Source: Gyrodactylus bullatarudis (taxonomy: Eukaryota; Platyhelminthes; Monogenea; Gyrodactylidea; Gyrodactylidae). Taken from it: a DNA stretch of 64,000 nt. Shown here one piece after another: positions 22,614 to 33,471 of the stretch (positions within the stretch are counted from its first letter, which is position 1; every line of letters starts with the position of its first letter). The translations under genes were made by a program, and so were the position numbers. The stretch is taken from the NCBI GenBank assembly GCA_012064415.1, contig SSNU01000058.1, positions 41,135 to 105,134 on the forward strand. The letters are read 5' to 3'. The notes beneath the pieces were generated by a model that was not told where the DNA came from, made no database searches, and saw nothing but the letters and a program-made list of their open reading frames with translations.

Positions 22614-25600
22614 CTAGATATTCATTATCCAATGAAAAGAATTTCTGAAATTTCTGGAATTTTCTCTCCATGATGGGCTGAAAAGAATATTATTATCTTC
22701 GAGTTCTTTCTCATCTCCATACGTTGTGGCAAAGTTATGAAGAAATTTTTCATTTAGCAAGTGTAACACGACAAGCATTAACAATACTGCAATTATGCTT
22801 ATGATTGCTCCGCCAATTCCCATATAATATGTTACAACAGGGAATACATATCTAAATGTAAAATACGATTATTTGAAAAAAATTCTACGATTGGTCTACT
22901 ATATTATCAATAGATCCTTAAAAAGTATTGAAAATCTTATCCAGCTATTTCTTCTGTTCTGAAAAATTATCTAGTTTCCCTAAATTTTGGATGACGTCAT
23001 CCATATGAGGTCATAGAAACATAAAAACTACCCCTTTTTAGACTTATTTCTGATCAAACAAGCGATCACCTAGTTTACAAAATAGTTCATACACTTACTC
23101 ATAAGTAATTTCGCAAAAAAATATAGTGCAGTTTAACTCTCATACATTTTTAGGAAGTTTTGTGTAGAACATTAATAAGTTTTTTCATATTTTATTCGAA
23201 GACATAAGTTGCCTGATTTCCTCAAAGATATTTTTAGGTTGCTGACCTGGAGTCATGCTGGAGCTGAGAACGAGCGAAAGATTTGTTTTGGTGAATAAAG
23301 CTTTATTTTCGTCGGTTCTCTTCAAACCAAACACCGACTTTCGATATATACTTATACTTAAAATAAGGTTGGTAAAATTAAGGATTAGCCAATATATTTA
23401 TAAATATATATCGAAAGTCGGTGTTTGGTCTGAAGAGAACCGACGAAAATAAAGCTTTATTCACCAAAACAAATCTTTCGCTCGTTCTCAGCTCCAGCAT
23501 GACTCCAGGTCAGCAACCCAAAAATATTTTATTCGGTTTACTTGTGAGCAGTTAATATAGTTTTTTTAAATAATTCAAGATAAAGTATTAAAATAATACT
23601 TAAAACTCTAAAAAATTTTATTTTAAAAATAAGCTTTTTGAATATTATTTTTTGAGACTCTACTGATTAACTTATGGCTATACAGTCAGTTGCGAAACTC
23701 ATAGGCCACCTTTGTTCATGAAACTGCGATAAAATGTTCGATATATTTTTGGTCTATTCATATTCTACTCCTACTAAAATACATTAAACAACATGTAAAG
23801 ATTGTGAGATTAACGAAAAGTGGTGGTTGAATGATGAGCTATATGCACATAAACAGATTTTACGTGAAGCTCTATCTTGCATCATAAATGCAATTTCTTT
23901 GATTCCAATAACAAATAATATATTGAAAAAGGTTTGCTCATGAGAAAAATAAGAATTTGCTCTCAATTCACAGTCTTAGATTCAAGAGAATTGGTAAAAG
24001 AGTAAAATACTTAAATTTGGTTTTAATAGAAAACCTAATCTGAAATTTGTATTCCTAAATTTTGGAGCTATCTATATTAGACTTTGATTAAGTGAATTAG
24101 CTTTTTAATGTGTTAATGTCTCAATAATAATTGGAAAAGTTAATTTTCTCCTTTTTCTTAAAATCGATTTTGAAAAAGTAAAGTTGACAAGATAAAACAA
24201 ACGAATAAATTTTGAGAAGTTAGTTGTTTAAAAAATATCTTTTTAAATTATTTCAAATCCTTATTCACAAGCCCAACAATGAAAGAAAGACCTCGTCATG
24301 AAAGACGTAATACTAATCCACGTTTTGAAAACTTTGTCCTGGGTAATGAGCCAGTTCGTATAGCGCGACCTCGTTAGTTGTATTTATTCATTTTAATTTA
24401 AAAGAACGTCAACGGCGTACAAAGCCTCTTCAAATGTATGATTTTTAAGGTAAATATAGCGTGTTGATTGGCCAAGTATTAATTTCAAAAGTTAATTTTG
24501 CGTGTGTGTTTAGTAAACACTGTGTGTACAGCAATCTTAGCAGTATTTATTATTGTAATAATTTGTAATTACGAATAGTTATTTTTAACTAGAAATTCGA
24601 CACTGCGGTGATATCATCTTATGTCATCCCTTATGAATTGAATGATATTTATTTAAAAAAATGAAAAACATAACAACTTATAATTATAACCACTAAAATT
24701 CTAATATTTCTGTATAGCAAGAATCGATTTAACACGTACTAACTTGATTAACAATATACACTATATGTTTCTCAAACTATACAGGGGATAAAGTTGTTAG
24801 TATCTACATCCTAAGATCCATAAAATATTGTTCTTGAAGTATTTTGAAACATATTCATACATTTAAGACAAAATATAACGATAAAGATACTTTTGTTAAT
24901 GGTATAGGTTCTAACGAGATGATTTAGTTAGATTCAAGTCCTTCGATTCCTAGTATACCTGTAGAGAGAACTCTGACGATCATGGAATCTTTCATTGGTG
25001 AAGATCGAGATACCAAGTCTGGAAATAGCAGATCTTCTTCAAATAAACCAGATCATTGCGATAACTAGGCAAATAAGAGAAGTATGCGGCTTCAGTTACG
25101 AATTTTTCTATTCCGTACAAAATTCCGGTGATGACTGTTTGGCTATGAGTTAAAGAGTAATTCCGGTAATGCTCTATACCATTTGCATGTCCTTTTGAAA
25201 GCAGTGCATGTCAGTGAGAAAATAGTGCAATTCGATTTGAAAAATCAAAGATCTTCTTTATGTCACAACATACACACTCATGAATAGACCAGATATTGCT
25301 ATTGTAGGTTATCATGTTAAATATTTATTTTGTTTACATTATCGAGAATGAAAAATTAAAAAGCGCCAACGTAATTCAGATCTATTTGGAATTAATTTTC
25401 ATGCTAATTTCATAGATGTATGATAAAACATTGTTAACATTGGGGACCGTATGAATAAAATTTTTAATAAACATTGCCTAATGTTTATAAACTACCACTT
25501 AACAAAAAGTTAAAAATTAAAAACACCTATTCTTTCATACATAATACGTAATATACCATGAATATATGACTTTTTCATGTCTGCCCCAAAATACATTAGG

Positions 25601-27019
25601 AGACGAGAAAGGCTATTTAACCCCACCCTTTCAAATCGAATTGCACAATTTTCTCACTGAAATGCACTGCTTCCGAAAACACCTGTCAATGGAATAGTTC
25701 AGGAACGACGCAAAATTTTATCTACGGGTGTAATACACATGAGCCAATGAAAATCAAGTAGGTATTAAGGACTATTCTTTTCCTATTATGGGCTATTTAG
25801 ATGTATACACGTGTATAATCAACCTGTTCTTGAAGTGGCCTATTCTTAATACAATTGTGTATACTCTAGTTGAGGAACGAAGCTTTCTATCTTGTCTTTG
25901 TTTCATTTTTGTCAATCCTCTTTAGGTTTTGATCAAAAATTATGGATTTTCTTTGCTCTTCCAGGCGGTTCTAATCTCATTTAAAATTAGTTTTTAGGTG
26001 TCTGATACAATGTAGGCTTCGATGGATGATTTGTTCGAGGTAACAGATAATTTCAGACATAAATCAGAATAGTCTAGTCTTTTCTATTTCTATCATTATA
26101 AGGGATCTCGGTAGTTGGTGGTATAAGTCACAAAGTTGAGATTGATGAGACTAGTTTGACCAAACGAAATATCATCGTGTTCAAATTCAAAGAAATGAAT
26201 AGCTAGTTGGCGCTTATAATCGAGATACCAAATGTGTTCGTAACAGCGCAATCGGATGGTTCTCGGCAACATTAATCTCATATGAATGGCGAGAATACTT
26301 GGATTTGACTACTGCTTGCTACTGGCATCTTAAGATTAACGATAGTCTTAATTATTCAGATCCACCAGATACTATCCTTACCAGCTGTGGTAAGAGGGTC
26401 AAGTTATATAAATCGGATAGTGGCAATGCTCAGAATTTTAGAAGATAAAATTTCTTTAATGCCTCTTCAACAAAAAAGCGATAGATTGACGAGTAATAAA
26501 TGTAATATTTCTTTAAATAGTAAATATGACTAACTCTTTAGTTTCATTGGCTGTTGGAATAGCGATCGGAGTGAAGCAACCAAAGTTCATCTCTCTGAAA
26601 TTACAAAAAAACTCATCTAGATACTCGAACATGTCGTATGAAAAGTAGCTAATATACAAATTTAATATTGCTTCAATTTCGCTTTCAATCGAAACCATTT
26701 TAGCTTGCTCCTCAGATGATAAGGTTTGATATAATTTCCCGATATCCCCCTTACATGATTGTTTACCATTGGCTATACAATAGGTGTATTGAATAGTCAA
26801 TTTGAAATTCTCTGAGAACTTGAATTTGTTCTTTTCCAGTGTAGTCTTTAATCCCTCGGCTATATTGTCTATCTCTCCATCTTCTAATTCATCTGGCGGC
26901 TTAAGTGTTGCTGTTACTTGGTAGTCACTTTTGGAATTTAATGATTTCCCTTCACAATCAAAAATGAATGGGAATACGAGAAATACATAGATCAATATTA
27001 TTATTGTAAGCTTCATCAC
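22614..27019 (-). CDS. Secreted/membrane protein with four conserved cysteines, paralogue B
   Basis: The first exon (27019-26513) has a signal peptide (MMKLTIIILIYVFLVFPF) and an ectodomain homologous to paralogue A: GKQSCKGDIGKLYQTLS, EFFCNFREMNFGC, with the same four Cys. An exon at 22851-22614 encodes YVFPVVTYYMGIGGA, a membrane helix, and LLNEKFLHNFATTYGDE, the counterpart of A's tail exon. I infer one gene with a 3.66-kb intron that collected a foldback (23.2 kb) and another repeat (25.1-25.8 kb). The long distance makes this pairing less certain than for A; the two pieces might be remnants of separate copies. Both paralogues carry the triplet Glu-Leu-Val at the end of the ectodomain exon. 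The function is unknown. Confidence 0.5.
23212..23532. repeat. Nearly perfect foldback of the hairpin family
   Basis: The arms, about 125 bp each (left about 23225-23350, right about 23406-23530), are nearly identical inverse copies, with one difference noticed in the compared core (CTTCAAACC against CTTCAGACC). Each arm runs GGTTGCTGACCTGGAGTCAT, GCTGGAGCTGAGAACGAGCG, AATAAAGCTTTATTTTCGTC, GGTTCTCTTCAGACCAAACA, CCGACTTTCGATATATAC. Such identity implies a recent origin or gene conversion. It sits in the long intron inferred for paralogue B. Confidence 0.85.
23535..25140. other. Long intron/intergenic stretch with coding-like relics only
   Basis: No supported gene. Two short coding-like pieces are visible on the plus strand: 24278-24376 (MKERPRHERRNTNPRFENF) and about 24930-25065 (with VERTLTIMESFIGEDRDT), both ending in stops and matching nothing I recognise. 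They may be retroelement debris. Confidence 0.35.
25145..25760. repeat. Inverted-repeat element sharing sequence with 30.69-30.78 kb
   Basis: The left part (about 25190-25255) contains AGCAGTGCATGTCAGTGAGA and AATTCGATTTGAAA. The right part (about 25635-25685) has the complement: CAAATCGAATTGCACAATTT, CTCACTGAAATGCACTGCTT. Just right of it, GGAACGACGCAAAATTTTAT plus CTACGGGTGTAAT recurs almost exactly at about 30717-30755, where a GGTAATGCTCTA phrase shared with 25165 also occurs. This is a MITE-like family. Confidence 0.6.
25770..26512. other. No supported gene
   Basis: A minus-strand frame at 26281-26096 (contains YEHIWYLDYKRQLAIHFFEF) reads like protein, but it has no clear start, splice context or known relative. 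It is kept here as a possible coding relic. Confidence 0.3.
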
Positions 27020-27500
27020 GATTAAATTTTAAAAACGTTCTATTCTAGTATCAGTTTTAATATTTATTTTGAATTTTATAATCTAAAGTAAGTACTGATC
27101 CGCTTGATTGCCTCACGATACATACAATGAAACTGTGAAAGAATACAATTTTACATACCATGTTGTTATTACAAATTGATACTTCAAGTTTATTTAAGTT
27201 TTCTCATCAACTTAACCTATTAACAATTATGATGATAAAGTGATGAGAGTTTTATTGAATTCATAGTGTGATCTATATCACATTCAGTGTAAATTTTAAT
27301 AATAATTTAATTATTTTTCTATTTTTTATGCTATATTAGAGCTGGATATTTTTCCAAATCAAATCAGGAACATTTAGCTAGTTGATATGAAGAGGAAAAT
27401 TTAATAATTTTCCAAATAATAGGAACACAAATATTTTCAGAATCAGAACCCAATTAATAAGTTGATAAGTTGTTAAAATTAAAAAATGAAATAAAAAATT

Positions 27501-27905
27501 TTGAATTTCAGCCAAACTCCTGAAGATTCTCCCATCGCCGAACTGAGATTCTCTCGTTCACTCATGTCGCCAGTTGTCCCACCGAAACATTTAACTTTTC
27601 GGAAGGACGGAGAGTTTATAACCAAGATGTGCCTTCTTGATAAGTTCAAATATTTTTTTGTTCAATTTAATAATTATCAAATCAACAATAAACCTTTAAT
27701 TAGCAAGCCAAAGCAACTTCAAAGCATGAGGTTAAAGTCAAATTTGTCTACCGTTAATGGACAGATTTTTAAAGAGCTCACAAGGTCCTTGGTTTTGAGC
27801 ATTGTAATTCCTGTCTTCCTGATCTCCCCATATTATGTAAAATATGGATTTAACCAATCAAAGGATTATTTAACATTTCTACTGTTAAATATAAACCTAA
27901 TTGAC
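27501..27905 (+). CDS. Possible small one-helix membrane protein, C-terminus run into a repeat
   Basis: A frame opening after a plausible acceptor (TTTTGAATTTCAG) encodes PEDSPIAELRFSRSLMSPVV, a basic stretch (SKPKQLQSMRLKSN), one hydrophobic helix (SLVLSIVIPVFLISPYY) and VKYGFNQSKDYLTFL. The pattern KP...basic...helix...K-[FY]...SK.Y..F loosely recalls cytochrome c oxidase subunit 6C, a small inner-mitochondrial-membrane protein, but the resemblance is weak. From about 27895 the frame enters the terminal repeat of the M1 element, so the genuine end has been displaced. It could be a broken gene or a chance frame; the early part has codon use richer in G/C than its surroundings. Confidence 0.3.
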
Positions 27906-28227
27906 ATGAAGATGAGAATTTCCTATTTTGACAAAAAACTCAATATTTTTATCCAGAAAGTCAGGAAAAAATTTATTTTTTGGATTCCACTATGAAATGA
28001 GCTGATTAGTTTTGAAAACAAAAAAATTTTAAACATACTAGCTAAGTGTGGTCACTGGTTATAACTATATCCTTGTTAAACTAACTTGATGGAGATTGTC
28101 TTCTCACACCTAGATGTTAGAGTTCGGATAAGCAAGTGTCAATTCCATAAGAGAGTCAAATAATATTCAAATCACGGTGGCAGATGTATACGCGTTTCGT
28201 CCTTATTAGGACTCGTCACCATAGCCT

Positions 28228-28269
28228 GGATTTGAACCAGGGTCTTCAGCGCTTCTAACCACTAGGCCA
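28228..28269 (-). promoter_or_regulatory. tRNA-like RNA polymerase III promoter (A and B boxes)
   Basis: On the minus strand TGGCCTAGTGG (28269-28259) fits the A box and GGTTCAAATCC (28238-28228) is a perfect B box. The flanking bases form tRNA-like pairs: CCTGG before and CCAGG after the B-box loop, as in a T-stem. This is the 5' head of the minus-strand SINE copy. Confidence 0.75.
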
Positions 28270-28482
28270 GAGCCCCCGTTCGTCTCCTATCACTCAAACA
28301 CTCCCGTAGTATTGACACCACCTACATACTGGTTTTTTTTGAATAAGCACAAGGTAGAAATTACATTGTTGTTAGACATTAAACCTACTAGCTAAGTGTG
28401 GTCACTGGTTATTACTATATCCTTGTGAAACTAATAGTGTGGAGTAATAGGAGATGAACGGGGGTTCTGGCCTAGTGGTCCA

Positions 28483-28535
28483 GGCTATGGTGTACTGACG
28501 AGTCCTAATAAGGACGAAACGCGTATACATCTGCC
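28483..28535 (+). ncRNA. Hammerhead ribozyme, type I-like, minimal helix III
   Basis: The conserved core is CTGACGAG (28495-28502) and CGAAAC (28515-28520). Helix II is GTCC/GGAC (28502-28505 with 28512-28515) around a TAATA loop region. Helix III is two pairs (AC with GT, 28519-28520 and 28523-28524) closed by GC. The cleavage triplet is GTA, with the cut after 28525. Helix I pairs GGTGTA (28489-28494) with TACATC (28526-28531) and, past a small internal loop, GGC with GCC. Known hammerheads of this shape sit in SINE-like satellites of schistosomes, in Penelope elements and in retrozymes, where they self-cleave multimeric RNA. The inverted copy at 28177-28222 lacks TGTAC and cannot form helix I. 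Confidence 0.8.
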
Positions 28536-29310
28536 ACCGTGAATTGAATATTATTTGACTCTCTTATGGAATTGACACTTGCTTATCCGAACTCTAACAT
28601 CTAGGTGTGAGAAGACAATCTCCATCAAGTTAGTTTCACAAGGATATAGTAATAACCAGTGACCACACTTAGCTAGTAGGTTTAATGTCTAAAAACAATG
28701 TAATTTCTACCTTGTGCTTATTCAAAAAAATTTTAATCTGACCAAAATTGAGCCGTTTTTTGAATTTCGGAAATGTTTCAAATTTCCACTTTTTCAACTT
28801 TCAAATCAAAAATTTGAAGCAGTTAAATATTGATATTCAGCATCAACATTAGACGAAGATTTCGAATTCGCCTGCAGGAATTTTCAGAAATTCGTCATTA
28901 CGGTGGGAAACCGAACCATTCGAATTTTTCGATTATCACGAGGGAAAATGATCCAAAATATAGAGATTAAACTTTTTCTCGAAAAGAGTAACTTTCTCTC
29001 AAATTCTACGGCCAAATTCGAAATCTTCGTCTAATGTTGATGCTGAATATCAATATTTAACTGCTTCTAATTTTTGAAATCGATAAAAATTTTTGATTTG
29101 AAAGTTGAAAAAGTGGAAATTTGAAACATTTCCGAAATTCAAAAAACGGCTCAATTTTGGTCAGATTAAATTTTTTTTGTTTTCAAAACTAATCAGCTCA
29201 TTTCATAGTGGAATCCAAAAAATAAATTTTTCCTGACTTTCTGGATAAAAATATTGAGTTTTTTGTAAAAATAGGAAATTCTCATCTTCATGTCAACTAG
29301 CTTTATATCA

Positions 29311-30050
29311 GTGGTGTAATAGTCTAAAGAGATATGGCGAAATATAAGCTTTATTATTAAATATACATCTGATATCTATGTCCTAACACTCTGTTCCTCA
29401 TTCACTACTAAAAATATTTTCGAAGATATTTGGCGCTTTTTCCCACTTTGTGATTCAAGATTTTGACTTAGATTGTTATAAAATCATAGAAACTAGAAGT
29501 TAGTAAAAATAATATTGTAACCACAAAAAATAAAATTAGATGCCTTTGACAAAGTTGAATCCCACTTCATTCGAAAGATGAATCCAGTTATCATTTTATA
29601 AAAAATAGTTATTTTAACACCTGTTCTTTCGGAAGGAGAAAAATATTTAAAAATATCAAAAAAACAGTTGTGCACCAGTTTTGGTGTGCGAGAATGTGCA
29701 GAAACGAGAAATAATTTTATAAATTATTTCGATTCAGAAAATTTAAACAACTATGTTCAATGACTTAGCTAGAAGTTCTCTTTCATTTACAGGAAAAATT
29801 ACATTTCTATCTTATTAAATAAAAAATCTATGGATGTTTAACAAGGTGTAATTATGAAACAATTTGACAATTTTTGTATATCTTTAATTTTCAACCCCAA
29901 GTATTAGGGTCTAGGCAATACACATCATCGGGAAATCCATATCTGTCCATAGTCTAAGCCAGATCGGGCTTGTTTCTGACCAATCAAATTTCTGGAAAGT
30001 TCTATCAAGTAGTGTTAGGATAGAAGATCGATTCATCAATCATTTTAGTA
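29311..30050. other. Intergenic, no gene seen
   Basis: No supported coding sequence or RNA gene. The stretch 29890-30050 has a slightly higher G/C content and may already belong to the Tc1 relic that follows. Confidence 0.35.
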
Positions 30051-30059
30051 TGCCGAGAG

Positions 30060-31440
30060 CTAATTACATGCCTCATGAGAAACGCTCTGCCATAATAAGG
30101 AAAGATCCTTCAGAGTTTCAGCAGATGAAAATTTGAATAAATATTTTAGATTTTATTTAAGTATTACTACTTACAAGCGATCGCTTATCGAAAGGTCTTA
30201 TTTAAAGTACTATTTTTATTTTTCAAGTCATTTTTTAATGTCTTATTGAGCCTATTTTTAGGTATTATTTTTGGTTGTCCTGCTGATAACTCATACTGAT
30301 CTTATATTTTATTCCTTGTGACATTTGACCGAATACAAAAAGCTTCCAAAATTTATTATGTTTGATTACCTATTGAATCTGGCCAATCAAATTCCTTTCT
30401 TTAAATGACCTTAAAACGCTGTTATTGTACGCAAATGATTCAAATAATTTCATCCATCTTCATTTTTTGTTGCCAATAGAAATTAATTATAGTCAGGGGA
30501 AGTGAATCGATACATTTCACAACAAAACCCTTCGAATAAATGAACTGAAACTAAAAACTTGACTCTAGTGTTAATTCTCACAACGTGAAATAGGAGAAAG
30601 GGGGTCTGCTATACGATGACTCAGTGAGAAAGAGTATGACGTAGTTGTTTGTTTGGCTTGGTAAATAGAGGGGTCTCTCAATTGTGAAAACACTATTCGG
30701 TAATGCTCTAGTTCGGGAACGACGCAAAATTTTATCTACGGGCGTATTAAACATGAGCCACTGTCAATTTCAAGTGTAAGAAATTGGCTAAATGGAGAAT
30801 TCTTCCCATTAAAAAAGATGCAACATATCCCTATGAATATTAACACTGAAGATAATAAACAGAAAAGATTCGAATATATGGAAATATTATTCGAACACAG
30901 AGCTGAAAGGAGAATAATCCTTTATCAAGACGAAACAAACGTCAATTTATACTGTTCAAGATCTCAGGGAAGATCAAGAATTGGGGAGAAATGTAAGGTA
31001 GTTAACACAAATTCAAAAGGTCAGAATCTCCATTGTATAGGAGTAATTTCAAATCAAAGGTTGATTGACTTCAAAATAAAAAGAGGAAGCTTGAAAAAAG
31101 ACGGTTTCAAAGATTATCTCATTTATTTGAAGGAAAAATGTCAGAATGATGGTCTTTTTCCCTGTACTCTCGTAATTGCTAGCTCCTTATTCCTACTTAA
31201 TAAATCGAATTGAAAAGGTTTGGAGCTCATTTAAAAGCCAAGTAAAAAGCTATTTGAATGAGAGAAGAAAAGATATTATCGATTATTCAAGAACTGGAGG
31301 TGATCTTCCAAAATGTGAATAAAACATGAGAATTTTAGAAATTGGGGCTGAACGAGCTATAAGACAGTTATCTCCAGCTACAATTTCTCAAAGTGCCATA
31401 CATGTTGAAAAATATTTTCCTATTATAAATGTTGTATCCT
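30060..31440 (+). pseudogene. Tc1/mariner-like transposase pseudogene, second Asp region deleted
   Basis: A possible N-terminus is MPRANYMPHEKRSAIIRKD (30051-30137, then stop). The DDE_3 core starts near 30795: IILYQDETNVNLYCSRSQGR (first catalytic Asp/Glu pair), then KGQNLHCIGVISNQRLIDF. At about 31180 the frame shifts, and the sequence goes straight from CTLVI to APYSYLINRIEKVWSSFK, the block with the last catalytic residue. The intervening stretch that should carry the second Asp (xDNAPxH) is missing. Later stops follow (31319), then ERAIRQLSPATISQSAI, the C-terminal helix region. The copy is inactive through deletion, frameshift and stop codons. Confidence 0.7.
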
Positions 31441-31803
31441 TCTCATCAGACATTTTAATAACAACAAGTGATTTGGGGCAGGGTAAGTTTAAGTCTATTT
31501 CTTTATTAAAACAAGATTATCACATTGGGGATGTTCATTATTTAATTCCTTGTTTTATTAATGACCTTGACAGTTTGGCAAATATTGGAAGTCGAAGACA
31601 TCTTCTCAACAATAATGAATAAAAAAGATTTAATCGAATAAATAATGTTCTCAAATTGAAATATAAACTTTCTTTTTGATTTGAGTTTATTTTTTAGTCA
31701 CAGTACTGTTAATTAATCCGTCATACCATTAAGTATATATCAGAATGGACTGTTGTACATATGTTACCGTTAATCTTGTTACTCTTGATAGTCTTAAGAC
31801 TAC

Positions 31804-32541
31804 CTCAATTTTTCTCGATTTATTTTTTCTCGATTCTGATTGGTTCATTTTGATTAGCGCAAAAATTTCGTATAAAAATGAAGGATTTATAATAAATGAT
31901 TAAATCAGTATAGACAATAAACGTATGTATAAAGTGTCTACACACCCTTTTCCCCATCCTGATATTTTCTCATTGGTTGTATTCTCATTGTACAAATTCG
32001 CGTCAAGCAAAAGTAGCAATCTTCTTCGTGATTGAAGGGTTCAGACCAAACTTCAATCTTATTTCTGTAGGAGCTCCTATTTGGGTAACTTTATTTTTGA
32101 GTAGCATGAAAGGCACAACTTGGAAGGAGAAAAATGTCTCCCATGGTTAACCGGTTGGTTGAAATAATCCATAATTTTTCTTGATATTTCATCAGTGATT
32201 ATGTACATCCTTCGGTTAGCGAAATAAAATCCACAAACAGCAAAATTTATCTTTATCATTACGCCATTGAAAGAAACGAAGAAAAGGGTGTGTAGACACT
32301 TTATACATACGTTTAAGAAAAAAAAATAATGAAATGCAATTTTTAAAAAAAAAAACCTTTGAAAAACAATAAAATAGACACATAAAAAACTATAACTCAA
32401 TATCAAAATTAAGTTTTTTATGAATATACAAATCCCTGTTATTGTCTATACTGATTTAATCATTTATTATAAATCCTTCATTTTTATACGAAATCTTTGC
32501 GCTAATCAAAATGAACCAATCAGAATCGAGAAAAATTGAGT
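31804..32541. mobile_element. Long hairpin element with an insertion in the right arm
   Basis: The arms are inverted copies: the left (about 31804-31955) carries TCTGATTGGTTCATTTTGAT, ATAAATGATTAAATCAGTAT and CGTATGTATAAAGTGTCTAC; the right carries the complements at 32442-32541 and 32283-32315. The right arm is interrupted at about 32316-32441 by an A/T-rich insert. The loop (about 31960-32280) includes a minus-strand protein-like stretch, NRRMYIITDEISRKIMDYF and LCLSCYSKIK, with no identified family. Confidence 0.7.
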
Positions 32542-32879
32542 GAAATCAATAATGAAAAAACCTTGAATAACTTCTGAACCAAAAAAGATAAATGGTCATG
32601 CGAGGTATCATTGGATAGAGAAATAAATTTTACATTCTTTCCCCTATTAAAATTTGAGATTTTATCAAAATAAGATAGCCTGTTGAAGGGTAAAAACAAA
32701 AAAAGTGCATGGCATTTTGCGCTAATTTTTCATCTTTTTCAACTTTAAGACCAATTTTGAGGATGATCCATTCTAAAAGCACTATCTCTGGTCATCATGT
32801 ATTTAATTGACTGTAATGGAATAATTCTGAAGAAAAACTCTTTTCAAAAGTCCCCACCAGAAGTTTCCGCACTGAGATA

Positions 32880-33340
32880 GTATCTTTAGTGAATCAGATG
32901 GTCTTGTAATCTGATAAATTCCTGAATCCCATTATGTAATGAGCCAATAAGTTAATGAAATAAAAATTAGGACAGATTTTGATTGCGCAAAATTTTAACT
33001 CGAAAATTCTGTTGATTTTGAAGAATTTGGCCGTAGATTATGGGAAAATAGTCATAAATCTTGTGGGGAAATCGATCTGAGCTTTCCAGAAATAATCCAA
33101 AATTTTCCTTTTCTTAAAATAGTGAATTTCAAAGAACTTCTTTTACCAAATTTTGATCAGTATTTAATCGCTTCAAATCAACAAAATATTTGGGATCAAA
33201 AATCAAAATATTTAAAAAAGCCTAATTTTTGCTAGATTGAATTTTTTATTTTAACAATTGATGGGCTCGTGGAATTCGACTTTTGTTCTCGAGAAAAAAT
33301 ATTGAGTTTTTGTGATTAATCTTCATCTTCACTGATTCTG
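32880..33340. repeat. Eroded relative of the M1 palindromic element
   Basis: Order and content follow the 28.7-29.3 kb element: a GAATTTGGCCGTAGA-like block, AATCGATCTGA..., TTTTTTAAATATTTTG-type stretches, then GTGGAATTCGACTTTTG and AAAATATTGAGTTTTTGTGA. Identity is low and the boundaries are approximate. Confidence 0.4.
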
Positions 33341-33471
33341 CTTTCACTAAAATAATTCAGTTTTCAAAGGTAATCAAAATCAAAATTTTCATTCTGAATC
33401 GGAATGAGTGGTATATTTAGATAAAATCAATCAATGCACATTTTCAAGACAAATCAAATATTCAGATTTAT

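Larger units (their letters stand above)
28033..28722. mobile_element. Cluster of tRNA-headed SINE copies containing hammerhead sequence
   Basis: Three pieces of one short retroelement: a minus copy (about 28033-28322), a minus 3' fragment (about 28336-28434) and a plus copy (about 28440-28722). Order in the element's sense: GGGGGCTCTGG, pol III A box TGGCCTAGTGG, B box GGTTCAAATCC (intact only in the minus copy), hammerhead core, body, then a shared 3' end CTTGTGCTTATTC and an A-run. The cluster is flanked by CAAAAAAATTTTAA at 28019-28032 and 28723-28736, a 14-bp target duplication typical of LINE-driven insertion. The minus copy lacks TGTAC inside the ribozyme; the plus copy lacks 29 bp including the B box. 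Confidence 0.8.
27890..29310. mobile_element. Large palindromic M1-family element carrying a nested retroelement cluster
   Basis: Arms of roughly 290 bp are inverted copies. The left arm is 27890-28032 continued at 28737-28875; the right arm is about 29015-29310. Shared blocks are TTGACATGAAGATGAGAATT, CTATGAAATGAGCTGATTAG, AAAATTGAGCCGTTTTTTGA, TTCGGAAATGTTTCAAATTT and CATCAACATTAGACGAAGAT. The left arm is split at 28033-28722 by short retroelement copies flanked by a 14-bp duplication. The unpaired centre is about 28880-29010. No transposase is encoded, so it is non-autonomous. Diverged relatives lie at 32.88-33.34 and 60.77-61.14 kb. Confidence 0.8.
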
